Positions 25,128-33,465 of a stretch of DNA of 47,259 nucleotides are shown here, piece after piece. Under the pieces are notes generated by a model. It saw nothing but the letters and a program-made list of their open reading frames with translations, had not been told where the DNA came from and ran no database searches. The first letter of the stretch is position 1; each line of letters begins with the position of its first letter. Origin of the DNA: an uncultured Erwinia sp. (GTDB taxonomy: Bacteria > Pseudomonadota > Gammaproteobacteria > Enterobacterales > Enterobacteriaceae); assembly GCA_946221915.1 (NCBI GenBank), contig CAMIKG010000039.1:1-47259 (forward strand), given 5' to 3'. A program made the translations under genes and the position numbers.

Positions 25128-26660
25128 TTAACGGGATGTAACGGCTGCGGCGGGACCAAACACCGGATAATCGGGCAGACTGACCTGATGATACGGCTCC
25201 CAGCCGCCACCCAGTGCTTTATACAGCGCCACCAGATCCAGCCGGCTTTGCACCTGCGCCTGTTCTGCCTGCTGCCGTGCCTGAGCCAGCTGGCGCTGGA
25301 CATCAAGAACATCAATAAAGGTCGACAGACCCTGGCGATAGCTGTCGTTCGCCAGCCGGAAGGCGTTGTCCAGCGCCGCCACGGTTTCATCCAGTTGCGT
25401 CGCCTGTTGCTGATCGGTGCGGTAGCTTACCAGCGCGTTCTCCACATCCTGCAGTGCGCTCAGTACCGTCTGACGGTAAGACAGCGCGGCGCTGGCCTGC
25501 TCCGCGCGCGCCAGTTTGACGCTGGACACCAGCCGTCCGCCCTGGAAAATCGGTATCGACAGCGACGGTCCGACGCTCCAGAAACTGCTGCTCCAGTTAT
25601 CCAGGTAATTGACATGGGTGTTGCGCACGCCAATCTGCCCGGTCAGGGAAAAACTCGGAAACAGCTGCGCCACTGAGACGCCGATATTGGCGGTGGCGGC
25701 GTGCAGACTGGCTTCCGCCTGACGGATATCCGGGCGGCGACGCGCCAGCTCAGAAGGCACGCCGACCGGCACCAGCGCAGGCAGCGGCGGCAGCGGTTTG
25801 CTGGTATTCAGCTCAGCATCCAGCGCCCCAGGTGGCTGGCCGGTTAATACCGCCAGTCCGTTCATCGCCTGCTGCGCCTGTGCCTGATAACGCGGCAGCT
25901 GGGCGCGCAGTGAACTCAGTTGCGCGCGGGCATTTTCCACATCCAGCTGTGGCGCGAGGCCATTACGCTGCTGGCTTTGCGTCAGCTCCAGCGTCTGCTG
26001 CGCCACTTCAATTTGCGTCTGCAGCGTCTGACTCACCGACTGCGCGCCGCGCAACTGTAAATAGGCGCGCGCCACTTCGGCCTGCAGGGAGACCAGCGCA
26101 TCATTACGCTGCTCGATGGATTGCTGTTGCTGCGCGTCAGCCATCTCCACCTGACGCCGCACCTTGCCCCACAGATCCAGCTCCCAGGAGGCATCAAAAC
26201 TGCCCTGGTACAGCGTGACCGGTTTGGTTAAACCATCGAGGGCGGAACGCAGTTCCGGGTCGACGTCATCGACGCGGTCATAGACGCCATTCGACTCCAG
26301 TTCGCCTTTCAGTCCCAGCTGCTGGCGCGTCGCACCCACTTTGCCATTCACCGCAGGGAACCAGCCGCCACGCGCCTGGCTTAACTGCTCACGCGCCCCG
26401 GCAATACGCAGCACCGCCTGCTGCAGCGACAGGTTACCGGCAATGGCGCGGGTGATCAGGCTGTCCAGCTGCGGATCGTGAAAAGCTTTCCACCACTGCG
26501 GCTGCGTGGCGGCGGCGCGCGGAGAGGAGGCTTCTCCCGCCTGCATGGCGCGATAGCTGGCCGCGCTGTCATTTTTCGGCGCCTGGTAATCGGGCCCCAC
26601 CGTACAGGCGGTGAGCGCCAGCGCCATCAGCAGGCTGCTGCGCTTCAGGAGAAAAATCAT
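25128..26660 (-). CDS. Efflux outer-membrane lipoprotein (NodT/OprM-like)
   Basis: A 510-residue outer-membrane channel of the RND/NodT family, the exit duct of a tripartite pump. A lipoprotein signal ends at LTAC with the lipidated Cys at residue 19, followed by TVGPDYQAP. Two OEP repeats follow, with long coiled-coil stretches (for example ~90-260 and ~350-480) and the family block ELARRRPDIRQAEASLHAATANIG near 307-330. It starts one base after the stop of the DHA2 gene, so it is the third gene of a co-transcribed efflux operon. Confidence 0.87.
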   Translation of the reverse strand: MIFLLKRSSLLMALALTACTVGPDYQAPKNDSAASYRAMQAGEASSPRAAATQPQWWKAFHDPQLDSLITRAIAGNLSLQQAVLRIAGAREQLSQARGGWFPAVNGKVGATRQQLGLKGELESNGVYDRVDDVDPELRSALDGLTKPVTLYQGSFDASWELDLWGKVRRQVEMADAQQQQSIEQRNDALVSLQAEVARAYLQLRGAQSVSQTLQTQIEVAQQTLELTQSQQRNGLAPQLDVENARAQLSSLRAQLPRYQAQAQQAMNGLAVLTGQPPGALDAELNTSKPLPPLPALVPVGVPSELARRRPDIRQAEASLHAATANIGVSVAQLFPSFSLTGQIGVRNTHVNYLDNWSSSFWSVGPSLSIPIFQGGRLVSSVKLARAEQASAALSYRQTVLSALQDVENALVSYRTDQQQATQLDETVAALDNAFRLANDSYRQGLSTFIDVLDVQRQLAQARQQAEQAQVQSRLDLVALYKALGGGWEPYHQVSLPDYPVFGPAAAVTSR

Positions 26661-26661
26661 A

Positions 26662-28242
26662 TCAGTGTGCTCCCGGACTGCCCTGGCTCTTAATTGGCGA
26701 AAGCAGTAAACAAAATGGAATCATCAATAACGCCACCACACCGAGGCCAATAAAGACATCGATGTAGGCGAGAAAACGGGCCTGTGCGACCATCTCTTTA
26801 TACAACTGGCCACTGGCAAGGGTCAGCGGATCGCCCAACGCATGGGTGAAATCACGAATAGCCTGCGCCCAGCGTTCGAGCGTCAGGTTGAACGGCTCAT
26901 GGAGTGGCGTCATGTTGTGCACCAGCCCGGCACTGCGCGCCTGCGCCCGGTCGGTAATTGCCGCCGTCGACAGCGAAATGCCAATCGAGCCCGCCACGTT
27001 ACGGAACATGGTAAACAGCGCGGCGGCATCGGCGTTCAGCCGCTGCGGGATGGAGACAAAGGCGATGGTGGTCAGCGGCACAAACAGGAAACCCAGCCCC
27101 AGCGACTGCGCGCTGCGCATCAGCGTCAGGGTGGCGAAATCGACATCCGGCGTCAGGGTGGCGGAATAGAACATCGACACGCACAGGCAGGTAAAGCCAA
27201 AGGCGATAATCCAGCGCGTCTGTACCCGTGGCATCAGCTGCAGCACCAGCGGAATGGTCAGCACCACCAGAACCGCGCCGGGTGACAGCACCAGTCCCGA
27301 CCAGGTGGCGGTGTAGCCTAAATCCTGCTGCGCCAGCTGCGGCAGCACCACGGAACTGCCGTACAGAATCATCGCCATCCCCGCCATCAGCAGGCAGGAG
27401 ACGGCAAAGTTGCGATCCTTCAGGCAGTGCAGATCCACTACTGGCTTGCGTGCATACAGCAGCCAGTAGACCGCACCGACCAGGCCGATCGCCGTCAGCA
27501 CCGCAAACAGGCGGATAAAGTCGGAGGAGAACCAGTCGTCATCTTCGCCGCGGTCAAGCATTACCTGCAGGCAGCCCAGTCCGAGCGTGATAAAACAGAT
27601 GCCGATATAGTCGATGCGCAGTTTGCCCTTCGCCCACTTACGCTCCCACGGCGGATCTTCCAGCAGCGGATAGATCGCCAGCACGGTCAGAATGCCCACC
27701 GGAATATTGATAAAGAACACCCAGCGCCAGCTGTAGTTATCGGTGATCCAGCCGCCGAGCGTCGGACCAACAATCGGCGCAACGATGATCGCAATCGATG
27801 CCAGGCCAAAGGCTTTGCCGCGATCTTCCGCTTTAAAGTAATCCAGCAGCACCGACTGCTGTACCGGCTGCAGGCCGCCGCCAAAGAAGCCCTGCAGAAT
27901 GCGAAACAGAATGATTTGCCACAGTTCCGTCGCGATGCCGCAGAGAAATGAGCAGACGGTAAACATCACAATGCAGATCAGGAAATACTGCTTACGGCCA
28001 AAAACGCGGCTGAGAAACGCCGAAATCGGCAATACAATGCCGTTCGCCACCAGATATGACGTCAGCACCCAGGTCGACTCGCTGTAACTGGATGAGAGCG
28101 AACCGGCGATATGCGGCAGCGCCACGTTGACGATGGTGGTATCAAGGATCTCCATAAATACCGCCAGCGTGACGATCATCGCCACCAGCCAGGGGTTACT
28201 GGCCGGTTTCCAGCTCTCGCTTGCGCTCGCGCTGTGACTCAT
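26662..28242 (-). CDS. DHA2-family MFS multidrug efflux permease (EmrB-like)
   Basis: A 526-residue inner-membrane drug:proton antiporter with fourteen predicted helices, the DHA2 layout. Motif LDTTIVNVALPHIAGSL is at about 34-50, the loop A version is SRVFGRKQ, and motif C-like GPTLGGWITDNYSWRWVFFINIPVG is at about 156-180. It resembles EmrB in length and motifs. Its ATG overlaps the adaptor stop codon by four bases (ATGA), implying translational coupling. Substrates are unknown. Confidence 0.88.
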   Translation of the reverse strand: MSHSASASESWKPASNPWLVAMIVTLAVFMEILDTTIVNVALPHIAGSLSSSYSESTWVLTSYLVANGIVLPISAFLSRVFGRKQYFLICIVMFTVCSFLCGIATELWQIILFRILQGFFGGGLQPVQQSVLLDYFKAEDRGKAFGLASIAIIVAPIVGPTLGGWITDNYSWRWVFFINIPVGILTVLAIYPLLEDPPWERKWAKGKLRIDYIGICFITLGLGCLQVMLDRGEDDDWFSSDFIRLFAVLTAIGLVGAVYWLLYARKPVVDLHCLKDRNFAVSCLLMAGMAMILYGSSVVLPQLAQQDLGYTATWSGLVLSPGAVLVVLTIPLVLQLMPRVQTRWIIAFGFTCLCVSMFYSATLTPDVDFATLTLMRSAQSLGLGFLFVPLTTIAFVSIPQRLNADAAALFTMFRNVAGSIGISLSTAAITDRAQARSAGLVHNMTPLHEPFNLTLERWAQAIRDFTHALGDPLTLASGQLYKEMVAQARFLAYIDVFIGLGVVALLMIPFCLLLSPIKSQGSPGAH

Positions 28243-29369
28243 TCCAGCGTCACCTTCGGCTCGACGGACAGGCCGAGCGGCAGCGGTTTATTCGGGTCGA
28301 GTCCTTTATCAATCACGATTTTCACCGGGACGCGCTGGACGATTTTGACAAAGTTGCCGGTAGCGTTTTCTGCCGGGAAAGTAGAGAAGCGCGAGCCGGA
28401 ACCCATCTGAATGCTGTCGACATGCCCTTCCAGCTTCATATCCGGCCAGGCATCAACACTGATTTCCACTTTATTGCCCGGCCGCATATGCTCCAGCTGC
28501 GACTCTTTAAAGTTGGCGGTAATCCAGACATCCGGCGAGACCAGCGAGAACAGCGCAGTGCCTGCCTGCACCAGTGTACCGGGCTGCACATTGCGACGGG
28601 TAACGAAACCATCGTACGGCGCGCGCACTTCACTGTAGGAGAGATTCAGCTCCGCCGTCGCCAGCTGCGCTTTAGCCTGTGCGACCTGCTGCTCACGCGC
28701 TTCGACGCTGGTTTCCTGCTGGCGGATTTGCAGTTGCACCTGCGAGGCCACCGCCACCTGCGCTTTGGCGCTCTGCAACTGTGCCTGTGCGGCACGCAGC
28801 TGGGCGCTGGCGCTGTCGATATTACGCTGCGAGGTGGCACGTGGGTCGACCCCGCGCAACCGGCGGTAATCCGCCTGCGCATTGAGGTAGTTCGCTTCCG
28901 CTTTCGCCTCTTCGGCCAGGGCCTGATCGCGCTGCGCCGGATACTGCACGCGCGATAGTTCCAGCTGTGCCTGCGCCTGATGCAGCTGGGCAAGCGCCAG
29001 TCCGAGTTGTGCCTGCGCCTGGTCGCGCTGCGCAGTGTTATCACGCGGATCGATCTGCGCCAGCAGGTCGCCCTTTTTCACCCGCTGGTTATCTTTCACC
29101 AGCAGCTGCACCACATAACCTGCGGTTTTCGGCGCGATGGTTACCGCATCGCCTTCGGTGTAGGCATCATCGGTGGTTTCGATATTGCGATTGGCCAGCC
29201 AGTACCACAGTGCCACGATCAGCATCACCACCACCACAATCGCCAGTATCACCAGCGGCTTTTTGCCCGGTCGCTGGCGTGGTGTCTCATCGTGTTCGGC
29301 GGAGGAAGACGAAGCGTGATCCTGCTGATGTCCGTCGGCAGAGGACGGCTTATGCTCTGAAGTTGTCAT
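28239..29369 (-). CDS. Membrane fusion adaptor (HlyD/EmrA-like)
   Basis: A 376-residue periplasmic adaptor that links the DHA2 permease to the outer-membrane channel. The N-terminus is cytoplasmic and charged (His/Glu-rich, ~1-40), followed by one membrane helix (~43-62), a biotinyl-lipoyl half (GYVVQLLVKDNQRVKKGDLLAQIDP), a long alpha-helical hairpin (~115-220) and the barrel with YDGFVTRRNVQPGTLVQAG. The ATG at 29369 was preferred over a GTG nine bases upstream because TGGAAAAT fits it as ribosome site. It is the first gene of the efflux operon; no regulator gene is adjacent. Confidence 0.86.
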   Translation of the reverse strand: MTTSEHKPSSADGHQQDHASSSSAEHDETPRQRPGKKPLVILAIVVVVMLIVALWYWLANRNIETTDDAYTEGDAVTIAPKTAGYVVQLLVKDNQRVKKGDLLAQIDPRDNTAQRDQAQAQLGLALAQLHQAQAQLELSRVQYPAQRDQALAEEAKAEANYLNAQADYRRLRGVDPRATSQRNIDSASAQLRAAQAQLQSAKAQVAVASQVQLQIRQQETSVEAREQQVAQAKAQLATAELNLSYSEVRAPYDGFVTRRNVQPGTLVQAGTALFSLVSPDVWITANFKESQLEHMRPGNKVEISVDAWPDMKLEGHVDSIQMGSGSRFSTFPAENATGNFVKIVQRVPVKIVIDKGLDPNKPLPLGLSVEPKVTLE

Positions 29370-29451
29370 ATTTTCCACAGTGTGTGACAGGCCCAGACCA
29401 GGCCCGTGAAGTCCAGACTGCTATTAACAATAGGAAGAAAAATGACAAATG

Positions 29452-29508
29452 CCAGGGTTTATTGACAATTCAGGTTTAGGAAGAGACTGAATTATCAATC
29501 AACCCTGG
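29452..29508. promoter_or_regulatory. Long inverted repeat upstream of the efflux operon
   Basis: Arms at 29452-29473 and 29487-29508 match at 20 of 22 positions around a 13-nt loop. The repeat begins 12 bp after the ybiR stop codon on the leftward strand and 82 bp before the adaptor start. It could end the ybiR transcript (a T-rich stretch follows about 10 nt later) or be an operator for the pump. Confidence 0.6.
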
Positions 29509-29520
29509 CGGGCGCTGAAT

Positions 29521-30633
29521 TTATCGCCAGAGCAGGCTATACAGCAGCCAGCCGCTGAACACTGACCACAGCAACATCGGCACTGAGAACAGATGGAAGC
29601 GCCACCAGATAGCGCGATCCTTTGCCATGCGCAGCGCAATCAGATTCGCCAGCGAACCCGGCAGCAGGCCGAAGCCGCCAATATTGACCGCCCACGCCAG
29701 CAGAGTGCTGGCTGGCAAGGTGCCCAACAACAGAATGGTGGCAGGGACATTACTGATAATCTGCGACAACGCGATCGCCAGCAGATAAACACCGCCCTCA
29801 CCCAGTTGCGTCACCTGATGTAACGGCTGTTGCAACAGCGGCAGGCGAGTGAGCAGAAACACATCGATAAACATCACGATAAATACCGCCAGCAGGCTCC
29901 AGTCGATGGTCAGCAACACCCGGCGCGCCATCAGCAGGAATACCAGCGCCACCAGCAGCAATCCCCAGCCTGCCAGCTGCAGTTCGAGCGCGGCAATAAA
30001 CAGCACATACATCACCACCGCCGTCAACAGCAGCGGCTTTTGCCAGCCATTAACCTCATCCTGCGCATGACGCTGGATGGGGCGACGGCTGAAACTGAAC
30101 CAGGTCAGCAGCAGCAGGCTGAGCAGCAGCCACGCCGCCAGCGGCAGCATCGTAAGAATAAAGGCGGAAAAACTGAGCTGACCGTGATTCCATAGCAGAA
30201 TATTTTGCGGATTGCCGATGGGCGTCAGCAGCGAACCGGCATTCACCGCCAGCGCTTCAAAGATGATTAAACGGGATACTGGCAGGCTGGAGAACTTGCG
30301 TAACGTCAGGGTCAGCGGCACCAGGATAAACAGCGCCACATCGTTAGTCAGGAACGTCGACAGCAACGCCGCCCCCGCCACCATAAACAGCGCCAGCGTG
30401 CGCTCATGCTGAAAACGGTGGATCAGCCGGCGGCCCAGCACCTCGAAATAGCCGCTGGCCTCAATGCCTTTGGTCAGCATCAGCAGGCCACAGAGCGTGA
30501 TAATGGTATTCCAGTCCACGGCGGCGGGCAGTTCGCGCAGCTGAAACGGCGCAAAGCAAAACAATAACGCCGCAAGGATCAGTAACAGGTGCAGAAAGCG
30601 ATCGTGCAAAAACGGTTTCAACAATGTTGACAT
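29521..30633 (-). CDS. ybiR: Putative anion transporter YbiR
   Basis: A 370-residue inner-membrane protein (E. coli YbiR 372) of the ion transporter superfamily that includes ArsB and other anion permeases. About ten helices are visible. NDVALFILVPLTL (~115-127) and the repeated motif region ALAVNAGSLLTPIGNPQNILLWNHG (~147-171) are the typical discontinuous-helix segments of this fold. It lies 29 bp after mntR on the same strand, so it is probably co-transcribed, as in E. coli. Its substrate is not known; a link to manganese is inference from position only. Confidence 0.88.
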   Translation of the reverse strand: MSTLLKPFLHDRFLHLLLILAALLFCFAPFQLRELPAAVDWNTIITLCGLLMLTKGIEASGYFEVLGRRLIHRFQHERTLALFMVAGAALLSTFLTNDVALFILVPLTLTLRKFSSLPVSRLIIFEALAVNAGSLLTPIGNPQNILLWNHGQLSFSAFILTMLPLAAWLLLSLLLLTWFSFSRRPIQRHAQDEVNGWQKPLLLTAVVMYVLFIAALELQLAGWGLLLVALVFLLMARRVLLTIDWSLLAVFIVMFIDVFLLTRLPLLQQPLHQVTQLGEGGVYLLAIALSQIISNVPATILLLGTLPASTLLAWAVNIGGFGLLPGSLANLIALRMAKDRAIWWRFHLFSVPMLLWSVFSGWLLYSLLWR

Positions 30634-30662
30634 GCTGGCTCACTGCTCAGGCGTGGCGGGAA

Positions 30663-31130
30663 TTAACCCCGATTCTGGTTCTGGTAGAACTGCTGGAAAA
30701 TCGCCAGGGTTTCGTCGCTGACGTGGTGTTCAATGCCTTCGGCATCACGTCGCGCGGTATCCGGGCTGATGCCCAGCGCCAGCAAAAATGTCTCGACAAT
30801 ATGGTGACGCTCGCGGCTCTCCTGCGCCAGCTTCTCCCCTTCCGGGGTAAGAAAGACGCCGCGGTAAGGCACCTGCTCGACCAGACCCGTGGTGGCAAGG
30901 CGTTTTAACATTTTCGCCACGGTCGGCTGGGAGACACCGAGGCGCGCAGCCATATCCACCTGACGCGCTTCACCAAATTCGCGGATCAGGTCGGAGATCA
31001 GTTCGACATAGTCGTCAATCAGCTCACGACGATGGGCTTCGCGAACCTGACGAAAACCTTCGACATGCTCTTCGATATCTTTCAGCGGGCCATTCAGGCT
31101 GGCTACTGCGGGTTTGGCGCGACGACTCAT
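30663..31130 (-). CDS. mntR: Manganese-responsive repressor MntR
   Basis: A 155-residue DtxR-family regulator (E. coli 155) that binds Mn(II) and represses manganese import genes and mntS. The winged helix lies at about 30-95, with QVDMAARLGVSQPTVAKMLKRL as the helix-turn-helix and YRGVFLTPEGE as the wing. The dimerisation and metal domain carries RERHHIVETFLLALG and EGIEHHVSDET with likely metal ligands. The start was set at 31130 (MSRRAKP, as in E. coli), with GAGGAAGTTT before it; the longer upstream reading is rejected. Two overlapping MntR-type palindromes sit 107 bp upstream. Confidence 0.94.
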   Translation of the reverse strand: MSRRAKPAVASLNGPLKDIEEHVEGFRQVREAHRRELIDDYVELISDLIREFGEARQVDMAARLGVSQPTVAKMLKRLATTGLVEQVPYRGVFLTPEGEKLAQESRERHHIVETFLLALGISPDTARRDAEGIEHHVSDETLAIFQQFYQNQNRG

Positions 31131-31236
31131 AAACTTCCTCTTCTTATTAGCCTGCGTTTTTGACTGCCTTGCAGGTCTGTGCTGGCACATTGTAAACGAA
31201 GCTCCAGGAAGAACAAAGAATATGGTAAATAGCACT

Positions 31237-31262
31237 GGCTATAGGGTATAGCCCATGCTATA
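31237..31262. promoter_or_regulatory. Overlapping MntR-box palindromes
   Basis: TATAGC-CCAT-GCTATA (31247-31262) has the ATAGC-N4-GCTAT layout of MntR boxes. A second perfect palindrome, GGCTATA-GGG-TATAGCC (31237-31253), overlaps it. They lie between mntR and the mntS unit and could act on both. The first is about 50 bp upstream of the 25-residue ORF. Confidence 0.7.
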
Positions 31263-31311
31263 ACTGTTCATAAAGCGATCATGCCATCATCGCGCTGAGG
31301 AGGTCACAAAG

Positions 31312-31389
31312 ATGAACGAACCCTTCCTGCTGTTAATGATGTTCCTGCTGTTCGTCGGTGGGCTTTGCCTGTTGTTAAGTCGCCGCTAA
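31312..31389 (+). CDS. 25-residue single-helix membrane micropeptide (unrecognised)
   Basis: A short ORF starting MNEPFLLLMM and ending LLLSRR. Apart from the acidic N-terminal NE and the terminal RR, it is one continuous hydrophobic helix of about 20 residues, long enough to cross the inner membrane once. GAGGAGGT at 31297-31304 is a near-ideal ribosome site, with 7 bases to the ATG. It lies between the MntR-type palindromes and mntS on the same strand, 69 bp before the mntS start, so it is probably controlled by MntR. I know of no counterpart at this position in E. coli. The function is unknown. Chance occurrence is possible given the length. Confidence 0.6.
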   Translation: MNEPFLLLMMFLLFVGGLCLLLSRR

Positions 31390-31458
31390 CCCTGAGGAAA
31401 CGGTATGTTTGTGAGTAATAAAGTGATGCCCGGCTTTGCATCACAGGAGGTTACCAGT

Positions 31459-31569
31459 ATGAAAGCACCTTTGATTTTGCGGCTGTTCTGCCGCTCGCCC
31501 TTCACGCTGCGCCTGATGCTGTTAGAAATGCTGACTGCGCCCCGGAAGCCTGACGATCAGGCTTCCTGA
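31459..31569 (+). CDS. mntS: Small protein MntS
   Basis: A 36-residue protein matching E. coli MntS (42 aa), which raises available intracellular manganese and antagonises the MntP exporter when manganese is scarce. The diagnostic match is SPF-x2-RLMLL-x-ML (residues 13-25); the C-terminal tail differs and is shorter. AGGAGG at 31445-31450 supports the ATG at 31459. A second in-frame ATG at 31405, with GAGGAAACGG upstream, would add 18 residues; the 31459 start fits the E. coli protein better. Transcription is expected to be repressed by Mn-MntR. The last codons form half of a terminator stem. Confidence 0.85.
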   Translation: MKAPLILRLFCRSPFTLRLMLLEMLTAPRKPDDQAS

Positions 31570-31576
31570 TTGTTTC
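31544..31576 (+). terminator. Terminator overlapping the mntS 3' end
   Basis: GGAAGCCTGA (31544-31553) pairs perfectly with TCAGGCTTCC (31557-31566) around CGA, followed by TGATTGTTTC. The 3' arm covers the last mntS codons. Confidence 0.75.
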
Positions 31577-31788
31577 TGCGCTAAATTTGTATCCCTTCTC
31601 ACAGAAAGATCACGTCCTGCTGGTTGCCTTTAGCAAAAACGAGGATTATCTTGCCATGCCTTTTCGTGAGAGTGCTGGCAAAAACGGTTTCACTCCGTCC
31701 TCAATCCCATTCAAAACGAGCGTTTCAGGCCATACGTCTTCATCCGCGCGCTGAAGATGCAGTTATTGCGTCTTATAAATAAGAAAAA

Positions 31789-33465
31789 ATGAATCTGACT
31801 TTAATTAAAACCGCCGCCGTTGGTAGTTTTCGCCAGCTATTAAGCCCGTGGGTTGGGCTGTATCTGTTGCTGGCGTTACTGCTGAATCTGGCGCTCGGCT
31901 ACACACTCAGCCTGTTATATACCTTTGCCTTTACTGCTCTGTTAATTCTGCTGGCGAACCGTGCGCCGCGCGTGCAGAAAATGCTGATCTTCTGCTGTAC
32001 GCTGCTGGCGGCCAGTTATTACCCGTTTGGTCAGGCGTATGGTCCGCCCAACTTTAATACTCTGCTGGCGCTGCATTCGACCGATGTGGCGGAAGCCAGC
32101 GAAATTCTGCAGATTTTCCCGCCGCTGGATTACGCCATAGCCGTAGCGATCCTGCTGCTCGGCGTGCTGGCGTTGCGCCGCAAGCCGCAGCCGGCGCATG
32201 CCTGGTCGCAGCTGGAAATCGCCTGCCTCGCCTTTGTCGCCGTCGCCTGGCTGACGCAACCGACGCTGAATAAACTGGCGGGTTATTCGTTTAGCCTGAC
32301 CGACGCCGGTTTCCCCGTGGCGCGTTTTGTCAAAGATAGCGTGGTCAGCAAATTGTCGGTGGATGATGAGATCGCACGTATGAACCAGCTGGTGTCGCTG
32401 CAGGATGGCTGGACGCTGACCGCAGTGAAACCGACTCGCCAGCTGTATGTCATTGTGATTGGTGAAAGCGCGCGCCGCGATGCGCTCGGTGCATTTGGCG
32501 GCAAATGGGATAACACGCCGTTTGCCAGCAGCGCAAAGGGACAGTTCTTTGTGAATTACACCTCGGCGGCATCCTCCACGCAGAAATCGCTGGGGCTGAC
32601 GCTGAATCGGGTGGTCGATGGTCAGCCCTTATACCAGGACAATATTATCAGTCTGGCGAACCGCGCCGGTTTTGAAACCTGGTGGTTCTCCAATCAGGGA
32701 CAAATCGGTAAATATGACACGCCGATCGCCAGTATTGCGCGTCGTGCCGATCATGTCTGGTTTATGAAACAGGGTGATTTTGAAGCCGATAAGACCACGC
32801 ACGACGACGATATGCTGAAGCTGGCGCCGGAAGCCTTTAAACAGCCGGTGGATGCGCCACGCCTGCTGGTGTACCACATTATGGGTTCACACCCAAAAAC
32901 CTGCGATCGTACCCAGGGCAAGTACCGTGATTTTGTTCACTCCACGGAAACGTCCTGCTATCTCTACAGCATTACCCAAACCGACAGTTTTCTGCAGCAA
33001 TTGCAGCAGCAGTTGCACAGCAGCGGCCTGAATTATTCGCTGATCTATTTTTCCGATCACGGTATGGCGTTTAAAGAGAAAGGCACGAAAAACGAGTTTC
33101 TGACTCACGATGATAAATATCAGCAAAACTTCCAGGTGCCGATGTTTATTACCTCCAGCGGCGACACGAAACACCAGATCATCAAAGCGGCGCGTTCAGC
33201 CAATGATTTTCTGCAGCTGTTTGCGCAGTGGACCGGCATCAGCAGCGAGCAAATCAAGCCGCGCTACCGTTTTATTTCCAGTGAGAAAGGTTCGCCGGTG
33301 TATGTCACCAACTTTAAGTTACAACGGGTGGACTATGCGCAGCTGAAACAGGATGCGTTTGCGCGCCAGGCAGGGTGTGGTCTGGTTGTTCGAGATACGC
33401 GGGGCGACCACCCCGCGGTCCTCCGCGGTCAAGCCGCTCCGGAGCCATCGGGGTGTTTCCCCTAA
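31789..33465 (+). CDS. opgE: Phosphoethanolamine transferase OpgE, C-terminally extended
   Basis: A 558-residue inner-membrane enzyme that transfers phosphoethanolamine, in E. coli (527 aa) onto osmoregulated periplasmic glucans. About four N-terminal helices lie in residues 1-130. The periplasmic sulfatase-fold domain carries IGESARRDALGAFGG (224-238), STQKSLGLTLNR with the likely catalytic Thr, CDRTQGKY and FSDHG. The match to E. coli ends at VDYAQLKQDAFARQAG (~residue 528). The last 29 or so codons are read from palindromic repeat copy D, which seems to have entered at the original stop codon. The ribosome site is weak (TAAGAAAAA). Confidence 0.9.
   Translation: MNLTLIKTAAVGSFRQLLSPWVGLYLLLALLLNLALGYTLSLLYTFAFTALLILLANRAPRVQKMLIFCCTLLAASYYPFGQAYGPPNFNTLLALHSTDVAEASEILQIFPPLDYAIAVAILLLGVLALRRKPQPAHAWSQLEIACLAFVAVAWLTQPTLNKLAGYSFSLTDAGFPVARFVKDSVVSKLSVDDEIARMNQLVSLQDGWTLTAVKPTRQLYVIVIGESARRDALGAFGGKWDNTPFASSAKGQFFVNYTSAASSTQKSLGLTLNRVVDGQPLYQDNIISLANRAGFETWWFSNQGQIGKYDTPIASIARRADHVWFMKQGDFEADKTTHDDDMLKLAPEAFKQPVDAPRLLVYHIMGSHPKTCDRTQGKYRDFVHSTETSCYLYSITQTDSFLQQLQQQLHSSGLNYSLIYFSDHGMAFKEKGTKNEFLTHDDKYQQNFQVPMFITSSGDTKHQIIKAARSANDFLQLFAQWTGISSEQIKPRYRFISSEKGSPVYVTNFKLQRVDYAQLKQDAFARQAGCGLVVRDTRGDHPAVLRGQAAPEPSGCFP

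Noticed and set aside
31570..31788. A manganese riboswitch (yybP-ykoY type) upstream of opgE
   Set aside because: No conserved L1/L3 loop sequences or helix arrangement could be found; opgE is not a manganese exporter.
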